Positions 59,641-64,000 of a stretch of DNA of 64,000 nt are shown here, one piece after another. Made by a program: the position numbers and the translations under genes. The notes beneath the pieces were generated by a model, which was not told the origin of the DNA, did no database searches, and saw only the letters and a program-made list of their open reading frames with translations. Origin of the DNA: Falsiroseomonas tokyonensis (GTDB lineage Bacteria; Pseudomonadota; Alphaproteobacteria; Acetobacterales; Acetobacteraceae); the NCBI RefSeq assembly GCF_019024325.1, contig NZ_JAFNJS010000003.1, positions 124,001 to 188,000 on the forward strand. The letters run 5' to 3'. How positions within the stretch are numbered: position 1 is the stretch's first letter; each line of letters starts with the position of its first letter.

Positions 59641-60299
59641 CTCGCCGGGAGACTCCCCTGATGCGGCCTGCCCTTCTGGCGCTTCTCGTCCTCGCGCTCG
59701 CCGGCTGCGCGGAATTGCGCGCGCCGCCGCCGGCTGCGCGGATCCCCGCCGTGCTCGGCGCCGGCAGCGCCGACCCGCTGCGCGATGCCGTGGGCCAGGC
59801 GGCGCTGGCCTATGCCGATGGCGGCCGGTCCCTGACGAATGACCCCGCGGCCATGGCGCGTGCCGCGGCGCAGGTCGAGCTGATGACGGTGGAATTCACC
59901 CGCGACCTGCGCTGGGCCGCGCTGCCGTCCAGCGTGCTGTTCGAGCTGCGCGGCGCCCGGCTGGAAGGCCGCGCCGCCCTCGGCATCCGCGCCGGCGCCG
60001 ATCCGGACGAGGTGGTGCGGGCGTTGGCCGCCGCCCATGCGGCGCTGGCGCGCGGCGACCGCGCGGCGGCGGAGGCCGCGCTGCGGCCGGCGCTGTTCGA
60101 GCCGGGCGGGGCGGGGACGATGGACTTCCTGACCCGGCCCGGCCCGCTGCCGCAGGGCCGCATCGCCACCAGCCTGGCGCGGGACGAGGTGGACCGGCTG
60201 GCGCGCAGCCGCGTCTGGGGCCTGACCGGGGCGCTGGACCCGCAGGCCGGCTGGGTGAATCCGGAGCCCGGGCGGGGCATGGGCATCGGGCCGCGCTGA
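59637..60299 (+). CDS. Putative lipoprotein (hypothetical)
   Basis: A 220-residue protein with a lipoprotein signal peptide (MRPALLALLVLALAGCAEL, lipobox Cys near residue 23). The rest is mostly helical (AVGQAALAYADGGRSLTND, RAGADPDEVVRALAAAHAALARGD) and ends in a Gly/Pro-rich tail. I recognise no family. The ATG at 59637 overlaps the SelA-like stop; an internal ATG at 59661 would also give the signal peptide. Confidence 0.75.
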   Translation: MTRRETPLMRPALLALLVLALAGCAELRAPPPAARIPAVLGAGSADPLRDAVGQAALAYADGGRSLTNDPAAMARAAAQVELMTVEFTRDLRWAALPSSVLFELRGARLEGRAALGIRAGADPDEVVRALAAAHAALARGDRAAAEAALRPALFEPGGAGTMDFLTRPGPLPQGRIATSLARDEVDRLARSRVWGLTGALDPQAGWVNPEPGRGMGIGPR

Positions 60300-60319
60300 G
60301 CCTTCTGCCGGGGCCGGCG

Positions 60320-60342
60320 AACGGCGCGGGTCATGCGCCGTT
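60320..60342 (+). terminator. Hairpin after the lipoprotein gene
   Basis: AACGGCGC and GCGCCGTT form a perfect 8-bp stem with a 7-base loop, 20 bases after the lipoprotein stop and 8 bases before the antiporter ATG. It probably ends the pel-like/glpK transcript or attenuates the antiporter. Confidence 0.5.
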
Positions 60343-60350
60343 AGCGGTGG

Positions 60351-61661
60351 ATGCCCCCCACCGAAACCCTGCTGCCCGATGCCTATATCGTCGTCCTAAC
60401 CGGCACCGGCCTGCTGATCGCGCTGGTGACCTGGCTGCCGCTGGTGTTGCGGCGCCTGCCGCTGTCGCTGCCCATCGTCTGCATCGCCCTCGGCGCCGCC
60501 ATCTTCGCCCTGCCCATGGTGGGCTCGGAACCGCTGCCCCTGGCCTTTCCGGCCTTCACCGAGCGCTTCACCGAATTCGTGGTGATCATCGCCCTGATGG
60601 GCGCCGGGCTGAAGATCGACCGAGTCTTCCATCTCCGGCGCTGGGCCGTCACCTGGCGGCTGCTCGGCATCACCATGCCGCTGTCCATCCTGGCGATCAC
60701 GCTGCTCGGCGCCTGGGCCGGTCTGCCCTGGGTGGCGGCGCTGCTGCTGGGCGCCAGCCTGGCACCGACCGACCCGGTGCTGGCCGCCGATGTGCAGGTG
60801 GGCCCGCCGCAATCGGGGGAGGAGGACGAGGTGCGCTTCGGCCTCACCTCCGAGGCCGGGCTGAATGACGGGCTGGCCTTCCCCTTCGTGCATCTGGCGA
60901 TCGTGCTGGCGCTGGCGGCGGAGACCGGCGAGCCCTGGCTGCTGCACTGGCTGGGCTACCACGCGCTGTGGGAGATCGGCTTCGGCGTGGTGGCGGGCTG
61001 GGCCGTGGGCCGGGCCTTCGGTTGGCTGACCTTCCACATGCCGGGCGAAAGCAGGCTGGCCAAGACCGGCGACGGGCTCATCGCCATCGCCGCCACCTTC
61101 GTCTCCTACGGGCTGACGGAGATGGCGCATTGCTACGGCTTCCTGGCCGTCTTCGTCACGGCGCTGACGCTGCGCCACGCGCATCGGAAGCACGAGTTCC
61201 ATCGCGAGATGCACGACCTGACGGAGCAGGTGGAGCGGCTGACCATGATGCTGCTGCTGCTGCTGTTCGGCGGCGCGCTGGTCTCCGGCCTGCTGGCGCC
61301 GCTCACCTGGGTGGATGTGGGCGTGGCGGTGGTCGTGCTGCTGCTGGTGCGGCCGCTGGCCGGGCTGGCGGGGCTGGTCGGGCTGCGCGCGGCCTGGGGC
61401 GAGAAGCTGACGCTCGCCTTCTTCGGCATCCGCGGCGTCGGCACCTTCTACTACCTGGCCTATGGGCTGAACCACGCGCCCTTCGCGCAGGCGGAGCGGC
61501 TCTGGGCGCTGGTCGGGCTGATCGTGCTGCTTTCCGTGCTGCTGCACGGGCTGACGGTGACGCCCGCGATGCGCTGGCTGGATCGCAGCCAGGGCCGCGA
61601 TCCGGATGCGCCGGAGCGGTCGGAAACTCCGCCGCCCGGCCTGACGGGGCCCGCGCGCTGA
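60351..61661 (+). CDS. CPA1-type cation/proton antiporter
   Basis: A 436-residue polytopic protein with about 12 helices. Key motifs are GASLAPTDPVLAADV near residue 140 (the TDPV unwound helix) and SEAGLNDGLAFPFVHLA near 170 (the ND pair), both typical of NhaP-like sodium or potassium/proton antiporters. The C-terminus is a short Pro/Glu-rich tail. It would help pH and cation homeostasis. The ATG at 60351 is preceded by a purine-rich GCGGTGG. Confidence 0.9.
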   Translation: MPPTETLLPDAYIVVLTGTGLLIALVTWLPLVLRRLPLSLPIVCIALGAAIFALPMVGSEPLPLAFPAFTERFTEFVVIIALMGAGLKIDRVFHLRRWAVTWRLLGITMPLSILAITLLGAWAGLPWVAALLLGASLAPTDPVLAADVQVGPPQSGEEDEVRFGLTSEAGLNDGLAFPFVHLAIVLALAAETGEPWLLHWLGYHALWEIGFGVVAGWAVGRAFGWLTFHMPGESRLAKTGDGLIAIAATFVSYGLTEMAHCYGFLAVFVTALTLRHAHRKHEFHREMHDLTEQVERLTMMLLLLLFGGALVSGLLAPLTWVDVGVAVVVLLLVRPLAGLAGLVGLRAAWGEKLTLAFFGIRGVGTFYYLAYGLNHAPFAQAERLWALVGLIVLLSVLLHGLTVTPAMRWLDRSQGRDPDAPERSETPPPGLTGPAR

Positions 61662-61677
61662 AGCCGGGCGGCTTCCG

Positions 61678-63750
61678 TCAGTCCTTCGCCATCACCAGCA
61701 CATAGCTGCCGGGCGCATCGCCGAGGCCCGCATCGGCCGGCTGGCGTGCCGGCACCAGGGCCTTGTCCTGCGCCGACACCCAGCGCTGCCAGTCCGGCCA
61801 CCAGGACCCGGCGAGCTCCGTCGCGCCCTTGAACCAGTCCTCCGGATCCGGCGGCAGGCTGGTATTCACCCAATGGCTGTACTTCCCCGAGTCGGGTGGG
61901 TTCACCACGCCGGCAATGTGGCCGGAGGCCGCCAGCACGAAGCGGGTCGGGCCGCCATAGATCTGCGTGCCGCGATAGGTGGATTTCCAGGGCGCGATAT
62001 GATCCTCCCGCGTCGAGATCAGGTAGCTCGGCACCTTGATCCGGCGCAGGTCGATCTTCACGCCGTCCAGCCCGATGGCGTCCGGCTTCACCAGGTCGTT
62101 CTGCTGGTACATGCGGCGCAGGTAGAAGCTGTGCATCTTCGCCGGCATGCGCGTGCTGTCGTCGTTCCAGTAGAGCAGGTCGAAGGGAAACGGCTCCTGC
62201 CCCAGCAGGTAGTTGTTCACCACGAAGGACCAGATCAGGTCGTTGGCGCGCAGCATGTTGAAGGTGGTCGCCATCTCCCGGCCCTCGAGGAAGCCCTTCT
62301 TCGACATCTTCTCCTCGATGCCGAGCAGCTGTTCCTCGTCGATGAAGACGCCGAGCTCGCCGGCCTCCTCGAAATCCGTCATGGTGACGAAGTAGGTGGC
62401 CGACTTGATCCGTGTGTCCTTCTTCGCCGCCATATGCGCCAGCGTGCAGGCCAGCAGCGTGCCGCCCAGGCAGTAGCCGATCGCGTTGACGGATGTCTCG
62501 CCGGTCGCCGCCTCGATCGCGTCGAGTGCCGCATAGGGGCCCTCGCGCATGTAGTCCTCGAAACCTTTCTCCGCGAGGTTCTCGTCCGGATTCACCCAGG
62601 AGACCACGAAGACCGTGTGCCCCTGCTCCACCGCCCATTTGATGAAACTGTTCTTGGGGCGGAGGTCCAGGATGTAGAACTTGTTGATCCAGGGCGGCAG
62701 GATCAGCAGCGGGCGCTTCAGCACCTGCGCGGTGGCCGGCGCGTATTGGATCAGCTCCATCAGCGCATTGCGGAACACCACCTTGCCCGGCGTCACCGCG
62801 ATATTCTCGCCGACCTTGAACTTGCTGTCGTCGGTCATGCGGATGCGCAGGTTGCCCTTGCCGCGTTCCAAATCGGCCAGCAGGTGGGACAGGCCCTTCA
62901 GCAAATTCTCCCCGCCCGTCTCCGCCGTCCGGCGCAGCACTTCCGGATTGGTCATCAGGAAGTTGGACGGGCTCATCGCATCGACGAATTGCCGCGTGTA
63001 GAAATCCACCTTCTGCGCGGTCTTGTGGTCCAGCCCCTCCGCCCCCTGCACCACATTGGTGAAGTAGCGGGCGGAGAGCAGGTAGGACTGGCGGATGAAG
63101 TCGAAGACCTCGTTCTCGCGCCAGGCCTCGTCCTTGAAGCGCTTGTCGCCGCGCGGCTCCTCGATCACCGGCGGCGTGGCCTCGCCCATCATGCGGCGGG
63201 CGGTGTTCTGCCAGAGGGTCAGGTAGTCCTGCCAGAAGCCGATCTGCGCCTGCATCAGCCGCGCCGGATTGGCCATCAGCCGCGCCGTCATGTCGAGGAA
63301 GGCGGAGCCGATATGCAGCGGGTCCGGCCCGGTGGCGGGCGTGCCCTCCGCCTGGCGCTTCAGGAAGTCGCCGACGATGCGCTGCCCGCGCTCGGCCACA
63401 TCGGCCATGGTGCGGGTGACCAGGTTGGGGTCGGGCAGGCGGAAGCCGGGGGTCTCGGCGCGCGGCGGCTCGGCGGCCGGGGACGGCCGGGCCGGGTGGG
63501 GGCCTTGGCCGTTGGGGGCGTGGCCATTGGCAGTTGGGCCCGGTACCGGCTTACCCGGTGCAGGCTGGTTCGGCGCAGGCTGGTTCGGCGCCGTGAGGCC
63601 GGCCGCCTCGGCCGCCTGGCTCGCTTCCTCAAGCGCCGCGCCAGTCCCAGCCCCGGCGGCGGGACGCCTGGCGCCCTTGCCGCCCGCCGCCCCAGGGGCT
63701 GGCTTGTCTCGGCCCGCCTTGCCCCGGCCCGCTTCCCTGTCCTGCGACAT
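61678..63750 (-). CDS. phaC: Poly(3-hydroxyalkanoate) synthase PhaC, class I, with long N-terminal extension
   Basis: A 690-residue class I PHA synthase, about 100 residues longer than usual. The extension (about 1-105) is Pro/Ala/Gly-rich with repeats such as APNQPAPNQPAPGKP. The catalytic domain has the lipase-like box GYCLGG with nucleophile Cys427, the Asp in STREDHIAPW and the His in ASGHIAGV, plus PPWINKFYILDL. It polymerises hydroxyacyl-CoA on granules. GGGGGGAT lies upstream of the ATG at 63750. A phasin-like gene lies far away at 17681. Confidence 0.95.
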   Translation of the reverse strand: MSQDREAGRGKAGRDKPAPGAAGGKGARRPAAGAGTGAALEEASQAAEAAGLTAPNQPAPNQPAPGKPVPGPTANGHAPNGQGPHPARPSPAAEPPRAETPGFRLPDPNLVTRTMADVAERGQRIVGDFLKRQAEGTPATGPDPLHIGSAFLDMTARLMANPARLMQAQIGFWQDYLTLWQNTARRMMGEATPPVIEEPRGDKRFKDEAWRENEVFDFIRQSYLLSARYFTNVVQGAEGLDHKTAQKVDFYTRQFVDAMSPSNFLMTNPEVLRRTAETGGENLLKGLSHLLADLERGKGNLRIRMTDDSKFKVGENIAVTPGKVVFRNALMELIQYAPATAQVLKRPLLILPPWINKFYILDLRPKNSFIKWAVEQGHTVFVVSWVNPDENLAEKGFEDYMREGPYAALDAIEAATGETSVNAIGYCLGGTLLACTLAHMAAKKDTRIKSATYFVTMTDFEEAGELGVFIDEEQLLGIEEKMSKKGFLEGREMATTFNMLRANDLIWSFVVNNYLLGQEPFPFDLLYWNDDSTRMPAKMHSFYLRRMYQQNDLVKPDAIGLDGVKIDLRRIKVPSYLISTREDHIAPWKSTYRGTQIYGGPTRFVLAASGHIAGVVNPPDSGKYSHWVNTSLPPDPEDWFKGATELAGSWWPDWQRWVSAQDKALVPARQPADAGLGDAPGSYVLVMAKD
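63560..63589. repeat. Two perfect 15-bp tandem repeats in the phaC N-terminal region
   Basis: The unit GCAGGCTGGTTCGGC occurs twice in a row (63560-63574, 63575-63589) and encodes the repeated APNQP on the minus strand. It keeps the frame and probably arose by slippage. Confidence 0.85.
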
Positions 63751-63880
63751 GCACCTGCATCCCCCCGAATCCGCCAGCGGCCGCTCCTCGGGGTGACTCT
63801 TCCCCGCCGATCCCCAGCCTTGGTGCTTTCGCCCGCAGGTGGTTCGGGGTAACCCTCGGCGCGCGAAGGATTGGGAAGCC

Positions 63881-64000
63881 ATGCACCCGCGCGTCGGACG
63901 CCACGGGAAACACGTCGAAGGTAGGGGCCGCCGGGGGCGCGATCAAGCGCGCCTGGGCCCTTGGCCTGCCCATGCCTGCCTGCTGCTGGCGCTGGCCGGC
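63881..64000 (+). CDS. Possible start of a plus-strand gene cut by the window edge
   Basis: An ATG at 63881 behind GGGAAG opens a frame without stops to the window end. The first 40 residues are basic, then turn hydrophobic at the edge (AHACLLLALAG), which could be the start of a signal peptide. It is divergent from phaC. With so little sequence this may be chance. Confidence 0.25.
   Translation, partial: MHPRVGRHGKHVEGRGRRGRDQARLGPWPAHACLLLALAG

Noticed and set aside
1-64000. tRNA, rRNA, riboswitch, transposase or phage genes
   Set aside because: I looked for conserved arm sequences and family motifs by eye and saw none; a tRNAscan or Infernal run would settle it.

Overview
The window is about 70% GC and gene-dense, with no gene-free stretch longer than about 250 bases. 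Gene content points to an aerobic alphaproteobacterium, most likely Acetobacteraceae of the Roseomonas type: TRAP and tripartite-tricarboxylate (TctC) solute-binding proteins, tandem GntR regulators, an ispH-thrB-rnhA run, ETF-ubiquinone oxidoreductase, a cyanide-insensitive-type bd oxidase, a PHA synthase and a phasin-like small protein. This is inference from gene families and base composition; there is no rRNA or other phylogenetic marker. I saw no rRNA, tRNA, CRISPR array, prophage or transposase gene.

Layout. 1-2000: a TetR regulator cut by the left edge and two paralogous GntR/FCD regulators. 2158-5388: a TRAP transporter (dctPQM) followed by type II dehydroquinase. 5454-8537: an overlapping five-gene operon around a ferric-reductase/Rieske fusion protein with small membrane proteins and an SDR. 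8554-11209: LysR divergent from a 6-oxocamphor-hydrolase-like crotonase and an SDR. 11220-15591 (minus): sugar epimerase, TctC protein, a stand-alone BLUF photoreceptor and mutL. 15769-20113: a Ser/Gly-rich secreted protein, yqgE, a peroxiredoxin, a phasin-like protein, a rhodanese and a GlxA-type AraC regulator. 20193-23167: gbsR-like regulator plus cioAB, with a promoter and palindromic operator. 23190-28236: DUF427 protein, DedA protein, and a DevBCA exporter divergent from a TetR gene, with two matching palindromes. 28271-39361: housekeeping block (rnhA, thrB, ispH, a glutathione transferase, a GlcG protein, ETF-QO, a cysteine-free uracil-DNA glycosylase homologue, a lytic transglycosylase, moaB). 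39363-39536: a 174-bp element with inverted ends. 39531-48070: a surface-glycan island (IMPase, a fused NeuB, NeuA, a GT2-GT4 fusion and unknown proteins).

48113-56978 holds the most unusual set. On the minus strand a membrane-anchored TPR-like protein leads a run with a glutathione transferase, a DUF1028 protein and an M20 amidohydrolase. On the plus strand, divergent from it, lie a PelD-like c-di-GMP receptor, a PelE-like protein and a polytopic membrane protein. In the pel systems I know these stand with pelA, pelB, pelC, pelF and pelG; here I see no polysaccharide glycosyltransferase or hydrolase beside them. Translational coupling continues into glpK (56975), a SelA-like PLP enzyme and a lipoprotein, then a CPA1 antiporter. 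phaC runs in from the right on the minus strand (61678-63750).

Most genes lie in 4-bp ATGA or similar overlaps, so operons are easy to read. Coordinates of minus-strand genes are given low to high. Start codons were chosen from Shine-Dalgarno-like sequences, signal peptides and family length. Function calls rest on motifs read by eye, not on database searches.
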